Assembly (NCBI GenBank): GCA_002746425.1
Contig: NVXB01000059.1
Span: 1 to 12,532, forward strand
Direction: 5' to 3'
Source: Hyphomicrobiales bacterium
Lineage (GTDB): Bacteria; Pseudomonadota; Alphaproteobacteria; Rhizobiales; GCA-2746425
Length of the DNA: 12,532 nucleotides
The notes beneath the pieces were generated by a model. The model was given only the letters and a program-made list of their open reading frames with translations, was not told the origin of the DNA and did no database searches. This document shows positions 1 through 8,522 of the stretch, piece by piece. A program made the translations under genes and the position numbers. Position 1 is the first letter of the stretch; each line of letters begins with the position of its first letter.

Positions 1-2
1 GC

Positions 3-389
3 CCGCCGCTCGGGCCGTCGCCGTCTGACATTGCCGCCAGCGCTATGCGCGGCTTTGCCGTGCCAGCGCCAGTGCCCAGCCCGCCCGTTGTTGCCGCACC
101 CATCGTCGTGCCGCCGCCCGCCCCAATCACACCGCCGCAAAGCAGCCGGGTTCACGGCATTGAAATTGGCGCGCTTGTGGCCCAAGCCAGCTCATTGTCG
201 CAGCGCCAGCCTACGAACGCGCGGCCAATGCCCACGCCGCCCGCGGCGCCCAAGCGCCCAGCCATGCCAGATATCGGCGCGCACGGCGACAGGCTGCAAA
301 CCATGTTGCAAGAAATCGAGACCGCAGCGGCCAATGCCCGCCAGCGGACCGCTCCCTCAAATGGCCGCTCTGGCCGCAAACAGACATAG
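3..389 (+). CDS. C-terminal part of a Pro/Ala-rich protein, function unknown (5' end outside window)
   Basis: The reading frame is open from the window edge to a TAG at 387-389 and gives about 128 residues, so the true start probably lies upstream; the ATG at 45 is only an internal methionine. The first ~50 residues visible are rich in Pro, Val and Ala (PVPSPPVVAAPIV, then VPPPAPITPPQ), which suggests a disordered or periplasm-spanning linker. The last ~40 residues include a short amphipathic stretch (GDRLQTMLQEIETAAANAR) that could form a helix. Codons in this frame mostly end in G or C, unlike the overlapping frame starting at 31. The stop is 9 bases before the aldehyde dehydrogenase start, so the two may be cotranscribed. 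I do not recognise the family. Confidence 0.5.
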   Translation, partial: PPLGPSPSDIAASAMRGFAVPAPVPSPPVVAAPIVVPPPAPITPPQSSRVHGIEIGALVAQASSLSQRQPTNARPMPTPPAAPKRPAMPDIGAHGDRLQTMLQEIETAAANARQRTAPSNGRSGRKQT

Positions 390-398
390 GAAAGCTTC

Positions 399-1874
399 AT
401 GCTTGATACTCCAAACAGCTCTCCGGCCATTAAAGGCATGTATATCGGCGGCAACTGGGTGCCTGCCGCCCGCACATTTGATGACCTAAACCCCTCAGAT
501 AACACGCTTTATGCGCGTATTCCTGACGGTAGCGTAGACTGTGCGCGCAAGGCGATTGCCGCCGCCAAAGCAGCCTTTCCCGCATGGGCCGCCCTGCGGT
601 TTCATGAGCGCGCAAGGCTGTTGCTCAAGGCCGCTGATGTTTGGGAAGCGCGCAAGGATGACTTCATTGCCGCGGCCATGCATGAAGGCGGCGGCTGGTA
701 CGGCAAAGGCGTGTTCGAGGCGGGCTATGTGGCCGAAGTGTTCCGCTCATCGGCCGCCTTGTGTTACCAAAACATAGGCGAGGTTCTGCCCTCAGAACAT
801 GGCAAATTCTCCACGGCCACGCGCTGGCCGCTGGGCGTGGTCAGCGTGATTTCGCCTTGGAACATGCCGGGCATTCTCACCGCGCGCGGCTTCACTGCTG
901 CCCTCGCCATGGGCAACACGATTGTGCTCAAACCGTCCGAGGACACGCCCTATGCCGGCGGGCTGTTCTTTGCTGAGATCTTGGAAGAGGCCGGGTTTCC
1001 ACCGGGGGTTTTCAATGTCATCACCTGCTCACGCGACAGTGTCGCCGCGGTCGGCGATGAGCTGGTGGAGAGCCGCGATGTCAAGGCGGTGTCGTTCACA
1101 GGCTCTACCGCCGTGGGCCGCCATATAGCCGCCAAATGCGGCGCGCATCTCAAGAAAGCCTGCGTTGAGCTGGGCGGCAAAGACAGCCTGATCATCTTGG
1201 AAGACGCCGATCTGGAACATGCGGCCAAAGCGGCCAACTTTGGCTCTTTCATGCACCAAGGACAGGTCTGCATGTCGACCGAAAAGATCTTGGTCCAGCA
1301 AGATATCTACGACGTGTTCATGGCCAAGTTCCTCGCCCGCGCCGCCAAGCTGCGCACCGGTCACACCAATGACAAAGACAATGTGATTGGCCCGCTGGTG
1401 AATAACCGCCAGGCCAAACGGGTGCAGGCGCTGATTGAGGATGCCGTGGCCAAAGGCGCGCATATTGAGCTGGGCGGGAAATGTTGGGACAATTTCGTTG
1501 AGCCGACCGTGCTGACCAATGTTGATGCCAGCATGAACATTTGGAACGAAGAGACCTTTGGCCCGGTGGCGATTGTCGTGCCGTTTCGGACTGAACAAGA
1601 GGCGATAGCGCTGAACAATGACACCGAATACGGGCTGACGGCGGCGATCATGACCGCCGACGAAGCGCGCGCACTTCGCATGGCCGAGCATCTTGAAACC
1701 GGCATGGTTCATATCAATTGCCAAAACATTAACGACGAGCCGCATGTGCCCTTTGGCGGGGTCAAAGCATCGGGGGTTGGCCGCTATGGCGGGCGCTGGT
1801 CGATAGACGCATTTACCGAGCTACGTTGGATAACTTTAGACCGCGGCGGGCGTCATTTCCCACCTGCTTTTTAA
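399..1874 (+). CDS. NAD(P)+-dependent aldehyde dehydrogenase, aromatic-aldehyde (vanillin/salicylaldehyde DH-like) type
   Basis: Cytoplasmic ALDH-superfamily enzyme of 491 aa, the usual length, which oxidises an aldehyde to a carboxylate. Visible catalytic features are Asn155 in SPWNMP (oxyanion hole), Lys178 in VLKPSE (cofactor binding), FTGS at 233-236 (Rossmann loop), Glu257 in ELGGK (general base), the nucleophile Cys291 in HQGQVCMST, and Glu385 in EETFGPV. The HQGQ-C-MSTE context resembles vanillin, benzaldehyde and salicylaldehyde dehydrogenases more than betaine-aldehyde or succinate-semialdehyde enzymes. The substrate is therefore inferred as an aromatic aldehyde, and the exact one cannot be read from the sequence. 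The ATG at 399 is preceded by AGGAAAG at suitable spacing. The flotillin-like gene follows after 14 bp, suggesting cotranscription, although the two functions have no obvious link. No aromatic-degradation genes are visible beside it. Confidence 0.9.
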   Translation: MLDTPNSSPAIKGMYIGGNWVPAARTFDDLNPSDNTLYARIPDGSVDCARKAIAAAKAAFPAWAALRFHERARLLLKAADVWEARKDDFIAAAMHEGGGWYGKGVFEAGYVAEVFRSSAALCYQNIGEVLPSEHGKFSTATRWPLGVVSVISPWNMPGILTARGFTAALAMGNTIVLKPSEDTPYAGGLFFAEILEEAGFPPGVFNVITCSRDSVAAVGDELVESRDVKAVSFTGSTAVGRHIAAKCGAHLKKACVELGGKDSLIILEDADLEHAAKAANFGSFMHQGQVCMSTEKILVQQDIYDVFMAKFLARAAKLRTGHTNDKDNVIGPLVNNRQAKRVQALIEDAVAKGAHIELGGKCWDNFVEPTVLTNVDASMNIWNEETFGPVAIVVPFRTEQEAIALNNDTEYGLTAAIMTADEARALRMAEHLETGMVHINCQNINDEPHVPFGGVKASGVGRYGGRWSIDAFTELRWITLDRGGRHFPPAF

Positions 1875-1888
1875 GAAGGACAGATATC

Positions 1889-3424
1889 ATGAACGCTTTG
1901 GGTTGGGTTATCCTTTTGCTCGTTATTATCGCCGCAATCATCGCGCTGGCGGCGTGGTTTTATGAGCGGGCGACAAACGAGGTGTCGCTGGTCAAAACCG
2001 GCATTGGCGGGCGCCAAGTTATCATTGATGGCGGCACGCTGGCTTTGCCGTATTTCCATGAGATATCGCCGGTGAATATGCAGACTATTCGCATGGATGT
2101 GACCCGGCGTGGCGAGAGCGCGCTGATCACAAAGGACCGCATGCGGGTTGATGTCGGCGCTGAGTTTTATACCTCGGTCATGCCAGAGGAAGAGGCGATA
2201 GCGCGGGCGGCGCAAACACTGGGCCGGCGGACGTTTCACCCCGATCAGCTCAAGACATTGATCGACGGGATGATGGTTGACGCTTTGCGCGCCGTGGCGG
2301 CCCGCATGACCATGGACGAGCTGCATGAAGACCGCACCGCCTTTGTCCGTGAAGTTCGCGAGGCGCTCAAAGGGACGCTTGAGCATTATGGATTGCAGCT
2401 GGATTCGGTGTCACTGACTGATCTCGACCAAACCCCGTTCTCGGCATTGGACGAGAACAACGCCTTTAACGCGGTTGGCATGCGCCGATTGGCTGAAGTC
2501 ATCGCCAAGTCTAAGAAAGAGCGCGCCGAGATAGAGGGCGAAAGCGATGTCGCTGTGCGCCGGATTGCTATGGAGGCAAACCGCCGCAAGCTGGAGATCG
2601 ACCTTGAGGAGCGCCGCGCCGAGATCGCCCAGACCCAAGAGATTGAAACTTTACTGGCGGCGCAGCTGATCGAGGTCGCCCGGCATAAGGCAGAGGCCGA
2701 GCGCGAAGCGGCGCAGGCGCGCATTCATATGGAGCGCGAAATTCAGTCGGCTGATATCTCGCGCGAACGGGCTATTCGCGAGGCTGAGATTGCCCAGCAA
2801 AGTGCGGTTGAGATCGCCGAAGCTGAGCATAAGATTTTGCTCTCTGGCAAGAGCCAAGAAGAAAGCCGGGCCCGGGCCGAGGCTGATATTGTGCGCGCCC
2901 AAGCGGTTGAGGCTGAAGAGGCGGTGAACACCGCGCGCCAAGTCTTGGAGGCCGAGCGGCGCAAACAGATTGCCCTTTTGGCGGCCCAGCAAGAGGCCGA
3001 GGCCAACGCTACCCGCGCTCGGATTGCGGCGCAAAGCGACAGGGCCACCGCCAAGGACCGCAAGGAAACCATGCGTGAGGAGGCCGAAGCGCGCAAGCTG
3101 GGGAAGCTGGCCGAGGTTGAGGCCGAAACCGCGCGGATTGCCTCTGAGAATACCCGCTCTGAGGCCCAAGCGGCAATGGAGATGGAGAAGATCCGGCTCA
3201 AAGCCATGCCTGAGATCATTGCGCAAATGGTCAAACCGGCTGAAAAGATCGACAGCATAACGGTGCATCATGTGGCTGGCGCGCGCGGCGAGAACGGCGA
3301 GGCATCGACCCCGGTTGCCAAGATCATGGACACGATCTTGGACATGTCGGTTGCCATGCCAACGCTCAACAGTTTGGGCGCGTTTATGCAAGACAGCGTC
3401 ACTAAGAAGGACGCCAAGAAGTAG
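1889..3424 (+). CDS. yqiK: Flotillin-like SPFH/band-7 membrane scaffold protein (YqiK-like)
   Basis: Protein of 511 aa with one N-terminal transmembrane segment (about residues 4-23), then an SPFH/band-7 domain (about 28-200) containing GGRQVIIDGGTLALPYFHEI and ITKDRMRVDV, as in E. coli YqiK. A very long charged Ala/Glu/Arg-rich coiled coil (about 205-435) with repeated EAE/REAE motifs follows, and then a flotillin-type C-terminal segment (MPEIIAQMVKPAEKIDSI, 440-457). Such proteins oligomerise at the inner face of the cytoplasmic membrane and organise microdomains; YqiK-type proteins are linked to envelope stability and motility. The start is ATG 1889, because AAGAAGGA lies just before it and the TM begins directly; the longer frame from 1826 runs inside the aldehyde dehydrogenase gene. 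No NfeD/YqiJ-type partner is visible nearby. The family assignment is firm, the physiological role uncertain. Confidence 0.88.
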   Translation: MNALGWVILLLVIIAAIIALAAWFYERATNEVSLVKTGIGGRQVIIDGGTLALPYFHEISPVNMQTIRMDVTRRGESALITKDRMRVDVGAEFYTSVMPEEEAIARAAQTLGRRTFHPDQLKTLIDGMMVDALRAVAARMTMDELHEDRTAFVREVREALKGTLEHYGLQLDSVSLTDLDQTPFSALDENNAFNAVGMRRLAEVIAKSKKERAEIEGESDVAVRRIAMEANRRKLEIDLEERRAEIAQTQEIETLLAAQLIEVARHKAEAEREAAQARIHMEREIQSADISRERAIREAEIAQQSAVEIAEAEHKILLSGKSQEESRARAEADIVRAQAVEAEEAVNTARQVLEAERRKQIALLAAQQEAEANATRARIAAQSDRATAKDRKETMREEAEARKLGKLAEVEAETARIASENTRSEAQAAMEMEKIRLKAMPEIIAQMVKPAEKIDSITVHHVAGARGENGEASTPVAKIMDTILDMSVAMPTLNSLGAFMQDSVTKKDAKK

Positions 3425-3542
3425 ACCTTAACGTCTGGTCAATCTATCTGCACAAGGTGGTCTGCCATGCTGCACCTTTACAATTGGGCTGCGCGCCTGT
3501 GACACTGGGCGCCTAGTTCATGCGACAAAGGATTGCCCGACC

Positions 3543-5408
3543 ATGACCGATTTTTTGCTTTTGGCCTTCGTCTTTTTGATCGCCGGTGTGGTTGCCGTGC
3601 CCATCGCGTCGCGGCTCGGGCTTGGCTCTGTGCTTGGCTATTTGATCGCCGGGATCGTCATTAGCCCGGTGCTGGCGCTGCTGCATGTCGATGTGGTCTC
3701 TATCCAGCATTTCGCCGAATTTGGCGTGGTGATGATGCTGTTCTTGGTTGGGCTGGAGCTGGAGCCCAAGATGCTTTGGTCAATGCGGGCCAAGTTGCTG
3801 GGGCTTGGCGGCGGACAGGTGGCGTTGACGGCGGGTGCTGTCATGGCCGTGGCCATGGCGTTGGGCATTGTCTGGTCGGTGGCGCTGGCAATCGGGCTGG
3901 TCATGGCTTTGTCATCAACCGCTATCGTGTTGCAAACATTAGCAGAAAAGGGGTTGATGAAAAGCGATGGCGGCCAGTCGAGTTTTTCAGTGCTGCTGTT
4001 TCAAGACATTGCCGTGATCCCAATGTTGGCCTTAGTGCCGCTGCTGGCGCTGCCCGAGCTGACCGAGGCGCTGGCCCACAGCGCGCAGGGTGGCGAAGAC
4101 CATGGCAGCACGCTCAGCCTTGTTGACGGGCTGCCGGGCTGGGCCGCGGCGCTGGTGACACTGGGCGCAATCGCCACCGTGATCGTCGCCGGATCATACC
4201 TCACCGGGCCAATATTTCGCTTCATCGCCGCCGCCAAGCTGCGCGAGTTGTTCGTGGCCACGGCGCTGATGATCGTCATCGGCATTGCCTTGCTGATGAC
4301 CCTTGTTGGCCTGTCGCCTGCGCTTGGCACCTTTTTGGCGGGCGTCGTGCTGGCCAATAGCGAATACCGGCATGAGTTGGAAAGCGACATTGACCCGTTC
4401 AAGGGCCTGCTCTTGGGGCTGTTCTTTATGACCGTCGGCGCGGGCATCAACTTTGGCCTGCTCTTCGACAATCTGCTGGTGATCTTCGCGCTGACACTGG
4501 GGCTGATGGCGCTCAAAGTCGGCGTGCTTTATGTGCTGTCCAAAATCTTCAAAATCGGCGGTTCAGACCGCTGGCTGTTTAGCCTCGGGCTGGCGCAGGC
4601 GGGCGAGTTTGGCTTCGTGCTGCTGTCTTTCACTGTCGCCAGCGCCGTTATCCCCGCCGATCTGGCCGACCGTTTGCTGCTGATCGTGGCGCTGTCGATG
4701 CTGCTGACCCCGGCTCTGTTCATCTTGTTTGACCGCGTGATCATCCCGCGGTTCTCTAGGCGAGATGACCGCGAAATGGACGCGATCAACGAAAACAACG
4801 AGATCATTATTGCCGGTCACGGCCGGGTTGGCGGTATTGTCAGCCGGATGTTGCGCGGCTCTGGCCTGTCACCTACGGTGATCGACTTTAGCTCTAAGCA
4901 GTTGGAAATGCTTAAAACATTTGATGTTCATGCCTATTACGGTGATGCTACGCGCCCTGATCTTTTGCATGCTGCCGGTATTGCCGAGGCCAAATTATTT
5001 GTCATTGCGATAGATGGGAAAGAGCAAATTACCGAGCTGGCGCGCTATGTGCACCAGCATTATCCTGACGTGCATATTGTCGCCCGTGCCGTTGACCGCA
5101 ACCATGTTTATGATCTGTGGGCGGTGGGGTGCCGCGACATTATCCGTGAAACCTATGACAGCTCACTGCGCATTGGCCGCTCGTCCGTGGAAGCGCTGGG
5201 CTATTCACGCGATCAGGCAGAACGGATGGTTGAGGTTTTCACCGAAATGGACCGCAGCTCTATGTTGATAGCGGCTGAGCATTATGACCCGGCTATTCCG
5301 GCGCTGGAAAACGAGGCATTCATCGCCAAGATAAATGAGAGCAGGGGCGGTTGGGAGTCCGAGCTGGCCGCGCGGATGGGTGCGATTATGGCCGAGCCAA
5401 AGCCGTGA
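3543..5408 (+). CDS. kefB: Kef-type K+/H+ antiporter (CPA2 family) with C-terminal RCK (TrkA-N) domain
   Basis: Inner-membrane protein of 621 aa, matching KefB/KefC length (about 600-620). Residues 1-400 are a CPA2 membrane domain of about 12 hydrophobic segments, with MMLFLVGLELEP (64-75), a conserved FQD at 153-155, and the linker motif HELESDIDPFKGLLLGLFF (277-295), nearly identical to the KefC HALESD loop. Residues 419-540 form an NAD(H)-binding RCK fold with AGHGRVGG (424-431) and YGDATRPDLL (466-475). Family members exchange K+ for H+ and are gated by glutathione and its adducts during electrophile stress. Gating here is inferred, and no KefF/KefG-type flavodoxin-like subunit is adjacent. 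The start ATG has AAAGGA 10 bases upstream. The stop overlaps the MATE start. The symbol could equally be kefC. Confidence 0.9.
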   Translation: MTDFLLLAFVFLIAGVVAVPIASRLGLGSVLGYLIAGIVISPVLALLHVDVVSIQHFAEFGVVMMLFLVGLELEPKMLWSMRAKLLGLGGGQVALTAGAVMAVAMALGIVWSVALAIGLVMALSSTAIVLQTLAEKGLMKSDGGQSSFSVLLFQDIAVIPMLALVPLLALPELTEALAHSAQGGEDHGSTLSLVDGLPGWAAALVTLGAIATVIVAGSYLTGPIFRFIAAAKLRELFVATALMIVIGIALLMTLVGLSPALGTFLAGVVLANSEYRHELESDIDPFKGLLLGLFFMTVGAGINFGLLFDNLLVIFALTLGLMALKVGVLYVLSKIFKIGGSDRWLFSLGLAQAGEFGFVLLSFTVASAVIPADLADRLLLIVALSMLLTPALFILFDRVIIPRFSRRDDREMDAINENNEIIIAGHGRVGGIVSRMLRGSGLSPTVIDFSSKQLEMLKTFDVHAYYGDATRPDLLHAAGIAEAKLFVIAIDGKEQITELARYVHQHYPDVHIVARAVDRNHVYDLWAVGCRDIIRETYDSSLRIGRSSVEALGYSRDQAERMVEVFTEMDRSSMLIAAEHYDPAIPALENEAFIAKINESRGGWESELAARMGAIMAEPKP

Positions 5409-6808
5409 GCGGCGCGCAGGCAAAGTTCTTAACCGGCAATTTGACCGGCCATATTATTACCATGTCGCTGACCTCGGCTGTGGGCTTCCTTGCCCTGTTC
5501 GTTGTCGATCTGGCCGATATGTTGTTCATCTCAATGCTGGGCATTGATGAGCTGGCCGCCGCCGTTGGCTTTGCTGGCACGATCTTGTTCATGACCACCT
5601 CTATCAGCATTGGCATGGCCATTGCCGGCGGGGCGATGGTGGCCAAATCACTGGGCGAAAACCAGCCAGAGCGGGCGACCGAGCTGCTGACCCATGTGAT
5701 GATCGTCGGCGTGGCTTTTGCCGTGGTCTTCGCCTCGACGATCTACGTAAACCTTGAGCAACTAACGGCGCTTATTGGGGCAAAAGGCCAGACCCAAGAG
5801 CTGGCGATCGCCTATCTCAAAATCCTGATCCCAACCATGCCGGTGCTGCTGATTGGCATTGTCGCGTCGGCCGCTTTGCGCAGCCATGGCGCTGCGCGAC
5901 TGGCAATGATGGTGACCATCGTTGCCGGTGTCGTAAACGCCATACTCGACCCGATCTTCATCTTCGTGCTCGATATGGGGCTTGAGGGCGCGGCATGGGC
6001 CTCTGTCATCTCGCGTTTCGCCGTGGCGGCCACGGCTTTATGGTACATTATCCGCCGCTATGGCGGCTTTACCGGCCTGTCATTTGGCGCCATTGGCCGT
6101 GATCTGGCCCCAATAGCTGCCATCGCCGTTCCGGCCATGTTGGCCAATGTCGCGGCCCCGATCGGTGGTGCTTATGTCACCCGCGCGGTGGCTGAGTTTG
6201 GCGAGGCGGCGGTGGCGGGCATGGCCATTATCGGCCGGGTCACGCCCATTGCCTTCGCGCTGATATTTGCCATGTCAGGCTCTATTGGCCCGATCATTGG
6301 CCAGAACTTTGGCGCCGGTAAACACGACCGTGTGCGCGGTGCTTTCAACAGCTCCATGGTGCTGATCGTGGTCTATGTGATCCCGGTGGTGATCGTGCTG
6401 CACTTCTTGCGCGCGCCAATTGCTGACATGTTCAAGGCCCAAGGGGTGGCCCGCGATCTGATCTTCTTGTTCTGTGGCCCGCTGTCGTTGGCTTGGATCT
6501 TTAACGGCGTCATTTTCATCGGCAATGCCGCTTATAACAACCTCGGCCATCCGTTTTACTCCACATGGGTAAACTGGGGCCGCAACACGCTGGGCATCGT
6601 GCCATTCGTCTACTTTGGTGCGCAGATTTGGGGCGCTGAGGGCGTGCTAATCGGGCAAATGGCCGGGGGCATATTTGCCGCAATAATCTCGTTCATCATG
6701 GCGCAAAGGTTGATGCGCAAGGCTGAGGCCAACCAGATAGTGAACCCGAAGAAACCGGCCTTTGCCGCGCATCAACGGGCGTTCAACATACTCCATCACC
6801 GCCGCTAA
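5405..6808 (+). CDS. MATE-family efflux transporter
   Basis: Polytopic inner-membrane exporter of 467 aa with about 12 hydrophobic segments, the usual MATE topology and length. These proteins extrude organic cations or drugs using Na+ or H+ gradients; the substrate and the NorM versus DinF subgroup cannot be decided by eye. Recognisable are the N-terminal VVDLADMLFISMLG (33-46), NAILDPIFIF (178-187), and the repeat-two signature IGQNFGAGKHDRVRGA (298-313), which is highly typical. I chose GTG at 5405 because it forms a GTGA 4-bp overlap with the antiporter stop and gives a standard-length N-terminus (SGAQAKFLTGN); the ATG at 5351 lies deep in the antiporter gene. The coupling suggests coordinated production with the Kef antiporter. 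The C-terminal tail after ~440 is basic. Confidence 0.88.
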   Translation: MSGAQAKFLTGNLTGHIITMSLTSAVGFLALFVVDLADMLFISMLGIDELAAAVGFAGTILFMTTSISIGMAIAGGAMVAKSLGENQPERATELLTHVMIVGVAFAVVFASTIYVNLEQLTALIGAKGQTQELAIAYLKILIPTMPVLLIGIVASAALRSHGAARLAMMVTIVAGVVNAILDPIFIFVLDMGLEGAAWASVISRFAVAATALWYIIRRYGGFTGLSFGAIGRDLAPIAAIAVPAMLANVAAPIGGAYVTRAVAEFGEAAVAGMAIIGRVTPIAFALIFAMSGSIGPIIGQNFGAGKHDRVRGAFNSSMVLIVVYVIPVVIVLHFLRAPIADMFKAQGVARDLIFLFCGPLSLAWIFNGVIFIGNAAYNNLGHPFYSTWVNWGRNTLGIVPFVYFGAQIWGAEGVLIGQMAGGIFAAIISFIMAQRLMRKAEANQIVNPKKPAFAAHQRAFNILHHRR

Positions 6809-6952
6809 ACGCATTGGTTTAAAAAGGTAAACCGCGCCCGCCCCCAGCCTTGGCCGCAGCCACCGGTGTGCAAACAAATTGCGGCAAATTGTGAATATCT
6901 CTCACAGGAATGACATGGTTGGGCGGGTGATCATCACCTTCTCGGCCCAGTC

Positions 6953-6979
6953 TTGCCAGTTTTATGTTGCAAATATTAA
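6953..6979 (+). promoter_or_regulatory. Weak sigma70-like promoter candidate before the three-TM protein
   Basis: TTGCCA (6953-6958) and TATTAA (6974-6979) are separated by 15 bases, shorter than the preferred 17, and lie about 28 bases before the ATG at 7007. The stretch around it (6950-6990) is AT-rich compared with its flanks. This is only a pattern match and could be chance. Confidence 0.2.
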
Positions 6980-7006
6980 CCAAAGCAACTCTGTCGAGGT
7001 CGTCAC

Positions 7007-8203
7007 ATGCGTGCGCTGTTTCTTCTACTCTTTAAGTTCTTTCGGCTCGGGCCGATTGGTCTTTTGCTGGTCGCCTGTGTGCTGGTCGGTGCCGGGCAGT
7101 GGCTGCAAAATTCACTGCAAGGACAGATAGACCGCCGGGCCGCAGCTTTGGCTGCCGGGCCACCAGCGGTGGTTGAATTTAGTGCATTTGATCCTGCCCT
7201 TCACCAAAGCTCTTATTCGGAAGTGCGGCTTATGGTGCAGCTTGACTTGCGCTACGATTCGCGGCTGACATTGGAGAAAAGCGGCACAGATCATCTCGCC
7301 TATATGGTGCCGATCCTGCCAGTTGAGCCGAATGGCGACATCATCAACAGTCAGGCTGTTGGCGTGGCGATCTGGGATGGCTCTGGCTTTAGTTTCGACG
7401 ATATTTCGCCGGGAGACCTTGTCGATGAGGGTAAATCATTTGGCGCATTCGGGCCGATTCTGGTGCTCAACGGGTTGGTCTCATCGGTCGGCGAGCTGGA
7501 TAGCTTGGTTGATGATGCGCTGAGCGAGGGCGGGCTTGTGCTGGCCCCAGATGCGTTGATCTTGCGGCCGTTCCTTGACGGGCGCGAGGCTGGGCTGGCG
7601 CCAAAACCGGGCCTAGCGAACACTGATAGGTATTTTAACATTGCCGCCGTGCTGACCGCGTTTCTTGCTGTCGCCAAAATGCTGATGGGCCGGGGCCGCA
7701 AGGCCAAGCATGCAGCCCCTGTTCAGCCAACAGCTATGCGCGCCAGCAGCCAACCCAGACGGGCTGCCGCCGCACCGCCGCCACTGCCAGAGCCAACTTA
7801 TCTGGTCAAAACCGCCGATGTTGCAGCCCACCGCTATGAGTTTCAAGAACGGTTAGCCGAGCGCCACGGCGATGCATGCGGGCATTCTTCGCCCGGCGAC
7901 AGCACCGGTTTGCGCGCGTCCTTTACCGGCTCAGGCGGTAAGACCCGCAGCCCGATGGATCTGGTTGCGCGCAGGTTGCGGCGGATCTTTATGGGGGTTG
8001 GCGTGGTTATGCTGGTATTCGTTGTCTCGACCGGCATGTTGAAGGACACGCCATTTAGCCCAGTGCTTGCCTATTTTGACGGAGCCTTTAGCGGGCTGAG
8101 CGCGATGGCCAGCACCAATGTGGTGTCACTCACCGGCCCGCAAACAACCGATGCTGCGCCCGAGCAGACGGTGGCCACGATGGTGACCGCAGAGCAGGGC
8201 TAA
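7007..8203 (+). CDS. Membrane protein with three predicted TM segments, unrecognised family
   Basis: Protein of 398 aa. An N-terminal TM or uncleaved signal anchor (about 15-33) follows a short basic stretch. Residues 35-205 form a probably extracytoplasmic globular region with many beta-prone stretches (EVRLMVQLDLRYDSRLTLEK, AVGVAIWDGSGFSFDDISPGDLV). A second TM covers about 210-227, then a basic Ala/Pro-rich linker (229-265), a short polar region, a third TM (329-345), and a ~50-residue tail. There is no lipobox, ATPase motif or known catalytic signature. ATG 7007 has GAGG 7 bases upstream. A 198-bp gap separates it from the MATE gene and a strong terminator follows, so it may be its own transcription unit. 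I do not know its function. Confidence 0.8.
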   Translation: MRALFLLLFKFFRLGPIGLLLVACVLVGAGQWLQNSLQGQIDRRAAALAAGPPAVVEFSAFDPALHQSSYSEVRLMVQLDLRYDSRLTLEKSGTDHLAYMVPILPVEPNGDIINSQAVGVAIWDGSGFSFDDISPGDLVDEGKSFGAFGPILVLNGLVSSVGELDSLVDDALSEGGLVLAPDALILRPFLDGREAGLAPKPGLANTDRYFNIAAVLTAFLAVAKMLMGRGRKAKHAAPVQPTAMRASSQPRRAAAAPPPLPEPTYLVKTADVAAHRYEFQERLAERHGDACGHSSPGDSTGLRASFTGSGGKTRSPMDLVARRLRRIFMGVGVVMLVFVVSTGMLKDTPFSPVLAYFDGAFSGLSAMASTNVVSLTGPQTTDAAPEQTVATMVTAEQG

Positions 8204-8231
8204 CCGCCCAAACCCTACGCCCGACAAACAA

Positions 8232-8260
8232 AAAGGCCCGCCAGAAAATGGCGGGCCTTT
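8232..8260. terminator. Bidirectional intrinsic terminator between convergent genes
   Basis: A perfect 12-bp stem, AAAGGCCCGCCA (8232-8243) pairing with TGGCGGGCCTTT (8249-8260), encloses a 5-base loop. On the minus strand the stem is followed by a T-rich stretch (complement of ACAAACAAAA before 8232), the classic terminator for the rpmE end of the ribosomal block. On the plus strand TTTCAGTTT follows, so it can also serve the gene ending at 8203. The convergent gene layout fits. Confidence 0.9.
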
Positions 8261-8289
8261 CAGTTTGCCTATGCGGTGGGTGGGGTTCT

Positions 8290-8511
8290 TTAGAAGCCCA
8301 GACCTGCATACTTGTTCTTAAACTTGGAAACACGGCCGCCAGTGTCGAGCAGGCGTGTGCCACCACCGGTCCAGGCAGGGTGAACTGTAGGGTCAATATC
8401 AAGCGTCATTGTGTCGCCCTCTTTGCCCCAAGTGGATTTCATCTGCAACATTGTGCCATCGGTCATTTTGACATCGATGACGTGATACTCAGGATGGATA
8501 TCGGCTTTCAT
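8290..8511 (-). CDS. rpmE: 50S ribosomal protein bL31, zinc-independent (cysteine-free) form
   Basis: Small basic protein of 73 aa belonging to bL31, a 50S subunit protein at the central-protuberance bridge to the 30S. Diagnostic stretches are MKADIHPEYHVIDVKMTDG at the N-terminus and HPAWTGGGTRLLDTGGRVSKF further on, followed by a C-terminal KNKYAGLGF. It contains no cysteine, so it cannot bind zinc by the CxxC motif of type-1 L31. In alphaproteobacteria this is commonly the only L31, so it need not mean a zinc-starvation paralogue. The SD AAGGAG overlaps the rplS stop, so translation is probably coupled to L19. It is the last gene before the terminator at 8232-8260. Confidence 0.95.
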   Translation of the reverse strand: MKADIHPEYHVIDVKMTDGTMLQMKSTWGKEGDTMTLDIDPTVHPAWTGGGTRLLDTGGRVSKFKNKYAGLGF

Positions 8512-8522
8512 CTTGTCTCTCC

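Noticed and set aside
31..489. Plus-strand frame of 152 codons overlapping the first partial gene and the aldehyde dehydrogenase start
   Set aside because: It overlaps a well-supported start and its SD, and its translation is rich in Cys, Arg and Pro, as typical for a wrong frame.
1029..1745. Minus-strand open frame of 238 codons inside the aldehyde dehydrogenase gene
   Set aside because: It is a mirror of a clearly coding sequence, and its translation is rich in His and Arg without a domain.
2651..3391. Minus-strand open frame of 246 codons opposite the flotillin coiled coil
   Set aside because: The repetitive EAE/REA codons give a stop-free complement; no family is recognisable.
3481..3525. 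Possible hairpin GCGCC/GGCGC after the flotillin-like gene
   Set aside because: Only a 5-bp stem with a 10-base loop and no T-tract; not a credible terminator.
6813..6832. GGTTTA/TAAACC stem after the MATE gene as a terminator
   Set aside because: A 6-bp AT-rich stem followed by C/G-rich sequence without a T-run; too weak to call.
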